Of a stretch of DNA of 64,000 nucleotides, positions 1 to 7,686 are shown one piece after another. The notes beneath the pieces were generated by a model. It made no database searches and had not been told where the DNA came from. It saw only the letters and a program-made list of their open reading frames with translations. The stretch is from contig NZ_JQMQ01000005.1 of NCBI RefSeq assembly GCF_000744815.1, forward strand, positions 62,001-126,000, in the 5' to 3' direction. Position 1 is the stretch's first letter. Each line of letters opens with the position of its first letter. This DNA is from Phaeacidiphilus oryzae TH49. Lineage in GTDB: Bacteria; Actinomycetota; Actinomycetes; Streptomycetales; Streptomycetaceae. Made by a program: the position numbers and the translations under genes.

Positions 1-2
1 AT

Positions 3-494
3 CTCCACGACAACGCGCTGTCCCGGCTCCCCGGGGAGATCGGCGGGCTGACCCGGCTGCGCTATCTCAACATCGGGGAGAATCCGCTGACCGCCCTGCC
101 CGAGAGCATCGGCCGGATGGCCGGACTGATCGAGCTGCGGGCCCGGCACCTGCGGCTCACCGCGCTGCCCTCCGGCATCGGCGGGCTCCGCGCACTTCGC
201 GAGCTCCGGCTTCGGGGGAACCGGCTCGCATTCCTGCCCGGGTCGCTCTCCGGTCTGCGCGAATTGCGCCACCTCGAACTGCGGGAAAACCTCTTCGCAG
301 AGGTTCCGGATATAGTGGCCGGACTCCCCCGGCTGCGCAGCCTCGACCTGCGCGCCAATCGCATCGGCCGCATTCCCGATTGGGTCGCGGGCATGCCCGC
401 GCTGGAGAAACTGGATCTCCGCTGGAATCCCTGCGAACCCGCGCCGTCTCTGCTCGCGGCGCTGGACCGGCGGGGCTGCGCGGTACTGCTGTGA
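3..494 (+). CDS. Leucine-rich-repeat protein, 3' part only
   Basis: The frame is open from the window edge, so the start lies outside. The visible 163 residues are consecutive leucine-rich repeats of about 23 residues, with the recurring pattern LxxLPxxIGxLxxLRxLxLxxN (for example LPSGIGGLRALRELRLRGN and LPGSLSGLRELRHLELREN). The last repeat ends in a short cap with a cysteine (DRRGCAVLL). Such repeats form a curved solenoid used for protein-protein contacts. No signal peptide, kinase or other domain is visible in this part, so partner and role cannot be given. The family call is firm; the function is unknown. Confidence 0.85.
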   Translation, partial: LHDNALSRLPGEIGGLTRLRYLNIGENPLTALPESIGRMAGLIELRARHLRLTALPSGIGGLRALRELRLRGNRLAFLPGSLSGLRELRHLELRENLFAEVPDIVAGLPRLRSLDLRANRIGRIPDWVAGMPALEKLDLRWNPCEPAPSLLAALDRRGCAVLL

Positions 495-553
495 CGTCCC
501 TCCCAACGCGGGGAGAAACCGGGGCTGCGGGCGCTCGGCCCTTGCCGACCCCG

Positions 554-559
554 TACGAT
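554..559 (+). promoter_or_regulatory. -10 box TACGAT just ahead of the 568 start
   Basis: TACGAT fits the actinobacterial -10 pattern TANNNT and lies 9 bp before ATG 568. Transcription would begin at or next to that ATG, giving a leaderless or nearly leaderless message. No convincing -35 was seen. Inference from sequence only. Confidence 0.35.
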
Positions 560-567
560 CGGTGACT

Positions 568-960
568 ATGCGAGTTTCGACCCAATTCGCGGACACCGAC
601 GCAGTCCGCGACTACGCGACAGGCCTCACCTTCCAGCAGCTGCAGTGCCGGGACTTCGGCCACAACTGGCGCCCGCACACCGCGATGCGCCGCGACGACG
701 GCGGTTTCGACCGCACCCTGGTGTGCAAGTGCAAGGCCCGCCGCGTGCAGGTCCTGGACTCCTACGGGCGCATCGTCGCCACCCACTACGAATACCCCGA
801 CGGCTACCAGATGCCCAAGGGCTCCGGCCGGATCAGCAGCGACGACAAGGGCATCCTCCGGATTGCCAGCATCGAGCAGGACGTCGCCAACCGCGAGGAG
901 CGTTCGGCCGCCCGCCGCAAGGCCCCCAGCAAGACCGCCACCCGCAGGCGCAGCCGCTGA
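568..960 (+). CDS. Small basic protein of unknown function
   Basis: About 130 residues. I do not recognise a named family, although similar small proteins of the form CRDFGHxWRP...LVCxCxARRxQ...YxYPxGYxxPKGxGRI are familiar from actinomycete genomes, where I recall them as hypothetical. A cysteine in CRDFGHNW and a CKC pair in LVCKCKARR suggest a small metal-binding or redox-sensitive fold. The C-terminus is strongly basic (RRKAPSKTATRRRSR), compatible with nucleic-acid binding. GTG 562 is an alternative start two codons upstream; ATG 568 was chosen because the -10-like TACGAT lies 9 bp ahead of it. Codon use is normal for the window. The gene stands alone. Confidence 0.6.
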   Translation: MRVSTQFADTDAVRDYATGLTFQQLQCRDFGHNWRPHTAMRRDDGGFDRTLVCKCKARRVQVLDSYGRIVATHYEYPDGYQMPKGSGRISSDDKGILRIASIEQDVANREERSAARRKAPSKTATRRRSR

Positions 961-1036
961 CACCGTCAGACCGTCCCCCCAGTGGTCCTTGGCCCCGGTC
1001 GGAGAGTTCTCCGGCCGGGGCCACTGTCATGTCGGT

Positions 1037-1243
1037 TCACACAGAGCTGCCCGCCCGCATCGCCTCGGCCAGCGCCGAGAAGCAGGAGAGGCAGTAGCGG
1101 TCATCGTCGGTACGGCAGTCGAGCTCAGCGGGCGGCTCGACCGCGACCAGAGACGACGACAGCGTGCGTCCGCACAGGGATTGCCCGTTCCCTTCATCCA
1201 GCACATGCCACAACTGGTCGGTGTCGACTCGCATATGACGCAT
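1037..1243 (-). CDS. Small zinc-finger-like protein, unknown function
   Basis: About 68 residues read leftward from ATG 1243; ATG 1234 and an upstream ATG at 1261 are also possible. The protein has the layout HVLDEGNGQSLCGRTL ... LDCRTDDDRYCLSCFSAL. One histidine, one CG-type cysteine and a C-x2-C pair would suit a single zinc site, as in many short actinomycete zinc-ribbon proteins. It opens within two copies of a 9-bp repeat (1231-1248) that supplies both ATG codons. No partner gene is apparent. Coding status rests on the cysteine pattern and codon use only. Confidence 0.5.
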   Translation of the reverse strand: MRHMRVDTDQLWHVLDEGNGQSLCGRTLSSSLVAVEPPAELDCRTDDDRYCLSCFSALAEAMRAGSSV

Positions 1244-1385
1244 ATGACGCCCGTTCTCCATGACGATCCGGTCTCGCCCGATCCTTGCCGGACATCGGAC
1301 CGGCCGCATCCCGGCCGTCACCCGAGTGGCAGAAGCCGGGGCCGCGGCCAGGCATTCCGCCCGGGTCGCGGCGGGGCGGCTCGGA

Positions 1386-1391
1386 TAGGGT
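1386..1391 (+). promoter_or_regulatory. -10 box TAGGGT ahead of the 1399 gene
   Basis: TAGGGT is a good streptomycete -10 hexamer. Its end lies 8 bp before ATG 1399, so transcription should start at or next to the A of the ATG, giving a leaderless message. There is no Shine-Dalgarno sequence before this ATG, which agrees. Confidence 0.5.
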
Positions 1392-1398
1392 CGAGACC

Positions 1399-2292
1399 AT
1401 GGCCAGCCTGGGGATGCGGTTGATGAGCCGGCGGTTGCGTGCGCACATGGCTCGCGGCGAACGGCTGCTGGAGCACGACGTCGGCGCCCTGCCGGACGGC
1501 ACCACGGCGGCCCTGCTGGCCAGTGACCGCGCGCTCTACGTCTGCACCACCCGGGGGCGGCAGTTCGAGGCCAGCCGGATCTCGCTGGCCGCGATCGGCT
1601 CGCTCCTCGACGCGGGCGCCCTCGACCTGGCCACCAGCGACGAGCGGCGGATGACGGTGGCCGCCGGCGGGGGCACCACGGGGGCGGTGCGGGAGGCGGC
1701 CCGGCGGCGGCTGCTGGCGATGCCCGGCTACCGGCGGGACTCGGTCGTCGACGACAGCACGTTCACCGTCAGCTACCGCCCCTGGCGGCCCGGCGCCCGC
1801 GCGAGCTGGATCGTGGAGGCGCCGCCCGGCTCCGCCGGCCATGAGGAGGAGGCCGCGGAGCTGGTGGAGTCGGCCGAGCGGGAGGTGGAGGCGCTGGCCG
1901 CGGACCCCGCCGGTCCTGCGCCGGACGGGGTGGTGCTGACCCCGCTGTCCGCGGAGGCCGTGGTCGCCGACGCACGGGCGGCCTGGGCCCACGAGCTGGG
2001 CGTGCGGCCGGCGGACGTCCTCCTGACCCGGCGCGCCGGCGAGGCCGCCCGGAGCCCGCGGGTCACCTTCCTGGTCCTCGACGAGGCGCGGGTGTGGCTG
2101 GCCGAGGCCGACCTCGCCGCCATGGAGCACCCGCGCCTCCACTCCGTACCGCTGGACCAGGTGCGGGTGGTGCGGGCCGACGGCGGCGACTGCGTCGAGG
2201 TCGGCGCCGGGCGGCCCGAGGACCGGCGGGTGCCGGGCGCCGCCGAGGACCTCGCGGGCTGGCGGGAGCGGCTGCGGGCGCTCAAGGACTGA
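1399..2292 (+). CDS. Conserved actinomycete hypothetical protein
   Basis: 297 residues with no membrane segment or signal peptide, so probably cytoplasmic. The N-terminal half (about 1-130) reads like a PH-like or beta-rich domain (GERLLEHDVGALPDGTTAALLASDRALYV). The second half is acidic and rich in Ala and Glu (about 135-175), followed by another beta/helix stretch. I recall proteins of this type from Streptomyces but no assigned function. The frame stays open upstream to 1285; ATG 1399 was chosen because residue conservation appears to begin there and TAGGGT sits 8 bp ahead. It stands alone between opposite-strand or unrelated genes. Confidence 0.65.
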   Translation: MASLGMRLMSRRLRAHMARGERLLEHDVGALPDGTTAALLASDRALYVCTTRGRQFEASRISLAAIGSLLDAGALDLATSDERRMTVAAGGGTTGAVREAARRRLLAMPGYRRDSVVDDSTFTVSYRPWRPGARASWIVEAPPGSAGHEEEAAELVESAEREVEALAADPAGPAPDGVVLTPLSAEAVVADARAAWAHELGVRPADVLLTRRAGEAARSPRVTFLVLDEARVWLAEADLAAMEHPRLHSVPLDQVRVVRADGGDCVEVGAGRPEDRRVPGAAEDLAGWRERLRALKD

Positions 2293-2321
2293 CCCCTCGC
2301 CGACTGTCCCGGTACGCCAAC

Positions 2322-2352
2322 TGTCGCACTGCGACATTTTCCGGAGTACGGT
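2322..2352 (+). promoter_or_regulatory. TetR operator and promoter ahead of the TetR-SDR pair
   Basis: TGTCGCACTGCGACA at 2322-2336 is a perfect palindrome (two 7-bp arms around one central base). It covers the place where the -35 of the -10 box TACGGT (2347-2352) should lie. The TetR ATG follows 8 bp after that box, so the transcript is probably leaderless. The arrangement is that of an autorepressed TetR promoter. The palindrome is seen directly; binding is inferred. Confidence 0.6.
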
Positions 2353-2359
2353 CGGAGCC

Positions 2360-3019
2360 ATGGGCACGACCGAGGGACGACGACAGCGGAAGGTCCGGCA
2401 CACCCGGGCGGCACTCGCGTCCACCGCGCTGCGGCTGGTGCTGGAGCGCGGTCTCGCGGCGGTCTCCGTGGAGGACGTCACCGAGCAGGTGGACGTCTCC
2501 CGGCGCACCTTCAACCGCTACTTCTCCAGCAAGGAGGACGCGGTGCTGGACGGCTGGCGGGCGGACTGCGAGCGGATCAACGCGGCACTCGCCCGGCGCC
2601 CGGCCGCCGAGCGGCCGCTGGACGCCTACCGGTCCGCGCTGCGGGCCTGGCTCGCCGACGAGGCCTCCCCGGCACTGCACCGGCGGCCGGAGGGCCGGGC
2701 GCTGTTCCGGCTCGCCGCCGAGGAACCGGCGCTGACCGCGGTGCTGCGGAGGATCAACGTCGGCGCCGAGGAGGAGTCGATCGGGATCGTCGCCGCGCGC
2801 CTGGGTCTCGATCCGGCCCGGGACCTGCGCCCGGCCGTCGCGGTGGGGGCCGGAGCGGCCGTGCTGATGGCCGCGGTCCGGGCGTGGGTACGCGCCGAGG
2901 GCGCGGCCGGCCTGCCGGAACTGGTCGAGTCCGCCTTCCGGGCGCTCGCCGCCGAACCGCCGCCCAGCCCGGACGGCAGGCCCATCCCACCCATTTCAGA
3001 ACGAAAGGACCCGTCATGA
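2360..3019 (+). CDS. TetR-family transcriptional regulator
   Basis: 219 residues. The N-terminal DNA-binding domain (about 10-60) has the usual TetR layout, with VEDVTEQVDVSRRTFNRYFSSKEDAV as turn, recognition helix and the following YF-x-S-K-E motif. The C-terminal ligand domain is Ala/Arg-rich and shows no recognisable ligand signature. The gene overlaps the following short-chain dehydrogenase by 4 bp (ATGA), so the two are surely cotranscribed. A perfect 15-bp palindrome lies 23 bp before the start, the likely autoregulatory site. The natural inducer may be a substrate or product of the dehydrogenase. Family certain, ligand unknown. Confidence 0.9.
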   Translation: MGTTEGRRQRKVRHTRAALASTALRLVLERGLAAVSVEDVTEQVDVSRRTFNRYFSSKEDAVLDGWRADCERINAALARRPAAERPLDAYRSALRAWLADEASPALHRRPEGRALFRLAAEEPALTAVLRRINVGAEEESIGIVAARLGLDPARDLRPAVAVGAGAAVLMAAVRAWVRAEGAAGLPELVESAFRALAAEPPPSPDGRPIPPISERKDPS

Positions 3020-3792
3020 CCACCACCCAGAACACCGGCCACGCCCAGGAGTTCACCGGCCGGAACGCCCTCGTCACCGGCGGGGCCTCGGGGATCGGCC
3101 TGGCCGTCGCCGCCCGGCTGGCGGCCGGCGGCGCCGCGGTGGCGATCGCCGACTACAACGAGGAGGCCGCTCACAAGGCGGCCGCCGACCTGGCGGCGGG
3201 CGGGGTCCGCGCGACGGCTCTGCGGATGGACGTGACCGATCCCGAGTCGGTGCGCGCCGGCACCGAGGCCGCGGCCGAGGCGCTGGGCGGCCTCCACCTG
3301 GCCGTGAACAACGCCGGGATCAGCGGGGAGGCGGCGCCCACCGGCGAGTACCCGGTCGAGGTCTGGCGGCGGGTGCTCGCCACCAATCTGGACGGCGTCT
3401 TCTACTCCCTGCGCTACGAACTGCCCCTGATACTGGCCGCGGGCGGGGGCGCGGTGGTCAACATGGCCTCGATCCTCGGCACCAACGGCTTCGCCGGGGC
3501 GCCGGCCTATGTGGCCGCCAAGCACGGGGTGGTCGGGCTCACCAAGACCGCCGCCCTGGAGTACGCGGGGCAGGGCGTCCGGATCAACGCCGCGGGGCCG
3601 GGGTTCATCGACACCCCGCTGCTCTCCGGCATGGACCGGGCCGCCCACGACGCCCTGGTCACCCTCCACCCCCAGGGCCGCCTCGGCCGCGCCGAGGAGG
3701 TCGCCGAGCTCACCGCCTTCCTGCTGTCCCACCGCGCCTCCTTCATCAACGGCAGCTACCACCTGATCGACGGCGGCTACTCGGCCCGTTGA
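3016..3792 (+). CDS. Short-chain dehydrogenase/reductase (SDR)
   Basis: 258 residues, the usual length of a classical SDR. The nucleotide-binding TGGASGIGLAVA is near the N-terminus, followed by NNAG, the catalytic serine in NMASILGTNG and YVAAKHG carrying the Tyr/Lys pair; the C-terminal IDGGYSAR ending is typical. It would catalyse NAD(P)(H)-dependent alcohol/ketone oxidoreduction in the cytoplasm. The acidic D after the second strand (IADYNEE) favours NAD over NADP. Start ATG 3016 has GAAAGGA just ahead and overlaps the TetR stop. Substrate cannot be read from the sequence. Confidence 0.92.
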   Translation: MTTTQNTGHAQEFTGRNALVTGGASGIGLAVAARLAAGGAAVAIADYNEEAAHKAAADLAAGGVRATALRMDVTDPESVRAGTEAAAEALGGLHLAVNNAGISGEAAPTGEYPVEVWRRVLATNLDGVFYSLRYELPLILAAGGGAVVNMASILGTNGFAGAPAYVAAKHGVVGLTKTAALEYAGQGVRINAAGPGFIDTPLLSGMDRAAHDALVTLHPQGRLGRAEEVAELTAFLLSHRASFINGSYHLIDGGYSAR

Positions 3793-3818
3793 CAGCCGCT
3801 GGACGCTCGACGGCCGGC

Positions 3819-3853
3819 GGCCGGGCGTAACAGACTGGCCGGGCGTAACAGAC
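3819..3853 (+). repeat. Two 17-bp direct repeats upstream of the crotonase gene
   Basis: GGCCGGGCGTAACAGAC occurs at 3819-3835 and again at 3837-3853, separated by one base. The second copy ends 19 bp before the GGGAGGAG ribosome site of the next gene. Such phased repeats often serve as regulator sites; the repeat is seen, the role is inferred. Confidence 0.55.
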
Positions 3854-3885
3854 GGGCCGAAGCCGGGCGAGTGGGAGGAGCGGCT

Positions 3886-4671
3886 GTGGGGCGGACGGAC
3901 GGCGGGCACGAGTCGATTCGGGTGGAGACCCGCGATCGGGTGACGACCGTGGTGCTGGACCGGGCCGAGCGGCGGAACGCCGTGGACGGCCCGATGGCGG
4001 CCCGACTCGCCCGCGCCTTCCGGGAGTTCGACCGCGATCCGGAGGCCGACGCGGCGGTGCTGTGGGGTGCGGGCGGACACTTCTGCGCCGGCGCCGACCT
4101 CAAGGCGATCGGGACCGAGCGGTCCAACACGGTGGCCGAGTCCGGGGACGGGCCGATGGGCCCGACCAGGCTGCGGCTCGGCAAGCCGGTGATCGCGGCC
4201 GTGGAGGGCTACGCCGTGGCCGGCGGGCTGGAGTTGGCGCTCTGGTGCGACCTGCGGGTGGCCGCCGAGGACGCCGTCTTCGGCGTGTTCTGCCGGCGCT
4301 GGGGAGTCCCGCTGGTCGACGGCGGAACGGTCCGGCTGCCCCGGCTGATCGGCACCAGCCGGGCGATGGGCATGATCCTCACCGGCCGCCCGGTGGCCGC
4401 GCCGGAGGCCGCCGGGTTCGGCCTGGTGAACCGGCTCGTCCCGGCGGGCACCGCGCGCGCGGCGGCGGAGGAGCTGGCCCGGGAGATCGCCGCCTTCCCG
4501 CAGACCTGCCTGCGCAACGACCTGCGGTCGACACACCAGCAGGAGGGCCTCTCCGAGGCGGAGGCACTCCGCTACGAGACGGCGGTCGGAGTCGACTCCC
4601 TGCGTGCGGACGGCACTTCGGGCGCGGCCCGCTTCTCGGCGGGGGCCGGCCGACACGGCGAGTTCGACTGA
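3886..4671 (+). CDS. Enoyl-CoA hydratase/isomerase (crotonase) family protein
   Basis: 261 residues with the crotonase fold. Oxyanion-hole segments are GAGGHFCAGADLKAIG (about 60-75) and GYAVAGGLELALWCDLRVAA (about 107-126). The Ala-Gly-Gly turn is intact and LWCDLR replaces the common MACD. A CoA thioester would be the substrate (hydration, isomerisation or hydrolysis); the exact reaction is not fixed by these residues. Start GTG 3886 was chosen over GTG 3871 because GGGAGGAG at 3873-3880 sits 5 bp ahead. Preceded by paired 17-bp repeats and followed by 190 bp without a gene. Confidence 0.9.
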   Translation: MGRTDGGHESIRVETRDRVTTVVLDRAERRNAVDGPMAARLARAFREFDRDPEADAAVLWGAGGHFCAGADLKAIGTERSNTVAESGDGPMGPTRLRLGKPVIAAVEGYAVAGGLELALWCDLRVAAEDAVFGVFCRRWGVPLVDGGTVRLPRLIGTSRAMGMILTGRPVAAPEAAGFGLVNRLVPAGTARAAAEELAREIAAFPQTCLRNDLRSTHQQEGLSEAEALRYETAVGVDSLRADGTSGAARFSAGAGRHGEFD

Positions 4672-4865
4672 GGACGGGCGGACCGCGCGGGCGCGCTGGT
4701 GGCCGGAGCCGTTTACCCGCTCGGTGCGCGGCTGTTCGGGGGGCGGGCTTTGGGGGCGCGGGGGGTGGGTGACGAGACGGCGGTGGAGGCGGTGGCTCCG
4801 GCTGGGGAGTAGTGGCGGGGAAAAGGCGTTGCGCGGGGGGCCGGGATCAGGCATCACTTACGATC

Positions 4866-6161
4866 ATGGTCGACTCACCCGCCTCGCGCCCGTCCGCGCC
4901 CGGCTCGCTCTGGCGCAACCGGGACTTCCTGCTGCTCTGGTCCGGCCAGGGCGCGGGGACGCTGGGACCGCAGGTCGCGCTGGTGGTGCTGCCGCTGCTG
5001 GCGCTCGACCAGCTGCACGCCTCCTCCTTCCAGGTCTCCCTCCTCACCTCCCTGGGCTGGCTGCCGTACCTCCTCTTCTCGCTGCCCGCCGGGGTGCTGG
5101 TGGACCGGCTGGACCAGCGCCGGCTGATGATCGCCTGCGACCTCGGGCGGATGCTGCTGCTCGCCTCCGTGCCCCTCCTCGCGCTGGCCGGCCGGCTGAG
5201 CCTGGGCTGGCTGTACGCCGTGGTCGGCCTCGCCGGGGTGCTCACCGTCGTCTTCACCGTGGCCTACCGCAGCCGGCTGCCGCAGATCGTCAGCCCCGAT
5301 CAACTGGTGGACGCGAACGGCAAGTTGGGCTTGTGCGAGTCGCTGGCGGAGATCGCCGGGCCCGGGCTGGGCGGCATGCTGACGGGCGCGGTCGGAGCCT
5401 CCCGGTCGCTCCTCGCCAACGTGCTGACCTATGCGCTGAGCGCCACCACGCTGGGGCTGATGCGCAGTCCCCGGAAGCCCTCCCCCGCCGTGCCGCCGGC
5501 CACCCGCCGGCCGCCGGTGCGGGCGGAGCTCAGGCAGGGGCTGGACTTCGTCCGCCGCGAGCCGGTGCTGCTGCGCCTGCTGCTCACCACCAGCGCGTCC
5601 AACTTCTTCGTGACGGCGCAGGGCGCGGTGGCGGTGACCTTCATGGTCCGGGAGCTGCGGGCGCCGTCCTCGGCCGTCGGCCTGGTCTTCGCCCTGGGGT
5701 CGGTCGGCGGGCTGCTCTCCGGTCTCCTCGCCCGGCGGATCGCCGACCGCTTCGGCAGCGCACGGATCATCTGGCTGTCGATGCTGCTCCCGGGGCCGCT
5801 GTACTTCCTGATGCCGCTGGCCGGCCACGGCTGGGGGGTGCTGTGGTACTCGGTGGGCCTGTCGGCGCTCTCCGCCAACGCCACCCTGTTCAACACCGCC
5901 TCGCTCTCCTACCGCCAGCGGGTGACCCCGGCGGCGCTGCTGAGCCGGGTCAACGCGGTCTACCTGTGGATCGCCTACGGGGTGATCCCGCTCGGCTCGC
6001 TCACCGGCGGGGTGCTCGCGACGGCGATCGGCCTGCGGGCCGCCCTCTGGGTGTGCGCCCTCGGCATGTGGTCGGGCGCCCTGTTCGTGGTCTTCTCACC
6101 GCTGCGCCGGATGCGGGACACGCCCCTTGCGGCGGCGGCCGGGGTCCCGGAGCCCGCCTAG
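4866..6161 (+). CDS. MFS transporter, EntS-like (MFS_3) drug/siderophore exporter type
   Basis: 431 residues with 10-12 hydrophobic segments. The protein opens with SLWRNRDFLLLWSGQGAGTLG, the characteristic start of the MFS_3/EntS group, and has the DRLDQRRLMI motif A after the second-third segments (about 70-80). Related proteins export siderophores, macrolides or other small molecules; the substrate here is open. The frame extends upstream to 4812, but ATG 4866 begins the conserved N-terminus. A TACGAT lies immediately before this ATG, too close to be its -10 unless the start is further in. Downstream genes run the other way. Confidence 0.85.
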   Translation: MVDSPASRPSAPGSLWRNRDFLLLWSGQGAGTLGPQVALVVLPLLALDQLHASSFQVSLLTSLGWLPYLLFSLPAGVLVDRLDQRRLMIACDLGRMLLLASVPLLALAGRLSLGWLYAVVGLAGVLTVVFTVAYRSRLPQIVSPDQLVDANGKLGLCESLAEIAGPGLGGMLTGAVGASRSLLANVLTYALSATTLGLMRSPRKPSPAVPPATRRPPVRAELRQGLDFVRREPVLLRLLLTTSASNFFVTAQGAVAVTFMVRELRAPSSAVGLVFALGSVGGLLSGLLARRIADRFGSARIIWLSMLLPGPLYFLMPLAGHGWGVLWYSVGLSALSANATLFNTASLSYRQRVTPAALLSRVNAVYLWIAYGVIPLGSLTGGVLATAIGLRAALWVCALGMWSGALFVVFSPLRRMRDTPLAAAAGVPEPA

Positions 6162-6180
6162 GAGCGGGCCGGGGCACGGT

Positions 6181-7635
6181 TCACCGCCGGCGCAGCCGGG
6201 CCGGCGTGCGGCTCAGGGCGTCAGGGACCTCGCGTATCTCCTCGTCGAAGACCATGGCACGGCGGTCGGCGGGGTCGTAGGCGGTCCAGCCGGGATCGCC
6301 GTCGCGGGCGAAGCCCACCAGGGCGCCGTGGAGGGCGTCCGCCAGGTGAGCGGGGGCGTCGGGGCCCAGGAGGCCGGCGGCGCCGGGGGCGTCGAGGTGG
6401 TCGAAGACGAAGGGGAGATCGGCGCAGTGGGCCGCGCCCAAGCCGGGGGCGGCCCAGGCGAACTGGTAGGCGTAGGTGGGGATGCCCGCCCGAGCGGCGC
6501 CTTCGGCGATACCGCGGGCGGGTTCCCGGAAGGTGCGGTCGGAGAGGGCCTGGGCGAGCGCGTGGCCGGGGTTGTCGGTCTCCAGGGCGTGGAGATAGCG
6601 GGTCAGGTCCCGGCCGGTGAGGCCGAGGTTGGCGAATCCCTGGCGGCAGGCCTCGATCGACGGGGCGGGGTCCACCGGGCCGAGGACGAAGTTCCACTCC
6701 TCGACGGTGGTGCCGATCATCAGGGCGTCCACGGTTCCCGGCTCGGCCAGCGCGTCCTGCGGCGAGGCGGTGAGGACGCTGCCGTCCAGCGTCGGCTGCC
6801 AGCGCAGGGAGCCGCGCCGGGCGCACCGGGCCCGGTCGTCCGGCTCTGCCGCCGGGCCCTGGACCTCCCTCGGCAGCCACGCGGCCTCCAGCTCCAGGCG
6901 CTTCCGCGCCGGGACGGCGGCGAGGGCGGCAGCGCTGCGTGGGGTACCGAGGAGGGCGGCGAAATCCTCGGAGAGGGCCTCGGCGCGGGGGAGGGAGGAC
7001 AGGAGCGGGGTGCCGGCACTCATCGCGGCCAGGCGGTGGAACAGCCCCCGGGCCCCGGGGCAGCCGGAGAGGGCGAGGGCGGCCATCGCGCCGGCGGACT
7101 GCCCGGCGACGGTGACATTGCCGGGGTCGCCGCCGAAGGCCGCGATTTCGCCCTGGACCCATCGCAGTGCCGCGGTGATGTCGAGGAGGGCCCGATTGGC
7201 GAGGCCGTCGTCGAGGACCATGAAGCCCTCGGCGGCGAGGCGGTAGTTGGGGACGACGAGGACGACTCCGTCCCGGGCGAAGGACTCCCCGCTGTACCAG
7301 GGTCCGGCGTTGCCCCCGCTGAAGAACCCGCCGCCGGGCAGCCACACCAGGACCGGATGGGGGCCGGCGGAGTGGGCGGGGGCGTACACGTTGAGGTTCA
7401 GGGGGTTGCGGCCCTCGACGACGGGATCGGGGAAGAGCTGCTGGGCGACGTGGGGATGCGCCGCCGTCGCCCCCGGCACGGTGGCGTCGAGGATTCCGTC
7501 CCAGGGCTCGGGCGGACGGGGCGGGGCGAAGGCGTGGTCCGGGTAGGGGGCGGCCGCGTAGGGGATGCCGAGGAATTCCGCGCATTCCCCGCGTACTCGT
7601 CCCCGGATCCGGCCGTTCGCCGTGGGTACCTGCAT
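6181..7635 (-). CDS. Carboxylesterase type B (alpha/beta hydrolase)
   Basis: 484 residues, the normal length of the family. Visible are the oxyanion-hole GGGF (about 101-104), the nucleophile elbow GQSAG with Ser180, the acid in GTTVEEWNF and the histidine in GAAHCADLPFVF. NPLNLNVYAP matches the family signature region. There is no signal peptide, so it acts in the cytoplasm on small esters. GAAGGAGA lies just before ATG 7635. The gene follows the MFS exporter gene on the same strand with a 51-bp gap, so both probably belong to one operon governed by the divergent TetR. A detoxification pair (hydrolysis plus export) is an inference. Confidence 0.9.
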   Translation of the reverse strand: MQVPTANGRIRGRVRGECAEFLGIPYAAAPYPDHAFAPPRPPEPWDGILDATVPGATAAHPHVAQQLFPDPVVEGRNPLNLNVYAPAHSAGPHPVLVWLPGGGFFSGGNAGPWYSGESFARDGVVLVVPNYRLAAEGFMVLDDGLANRALLDITAALRWVQGEIAAFGGDPGNVTVAGQSAGAMAALALSGCPGARGLFHRLAAMSAGTPLLSSLPRAEALSEDFAALLGTPRSAAALAAVPARKRLELEAAWLPREVQGPAAEPDDRARCARRGSLRWQPTLDGSVLTASPQDALAEPGTVDALMIGTTVEEWNFVLGPVDPAPSIEACRQGFANLGLTGRDLTRYLHALETDNPGHALAQALSDRTFREPARGIAEGAARAGIPTYAYQFAWAAPGLGAAHCADLPFVFDHLDAPGAAGLLGPDAPAHLADALHGALVGFARDGDPGWTAYDPADRRAMVFDEEIREVPDALSRTPARLRRR

Positions 7636-7686
7636 GTTTCGTCTCCTTCGGGCGGTGGCGGGTGTCGGGGGGAGGACTGGCGCGGT

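Noticed and set aside
4859-4864. TACGAT as the -10 box of the MFS gene at 4866
   Set aside because: It lies only 1 bp before the ATG, so transcription would start inside the gene; probably chance, or the start is misjudged.
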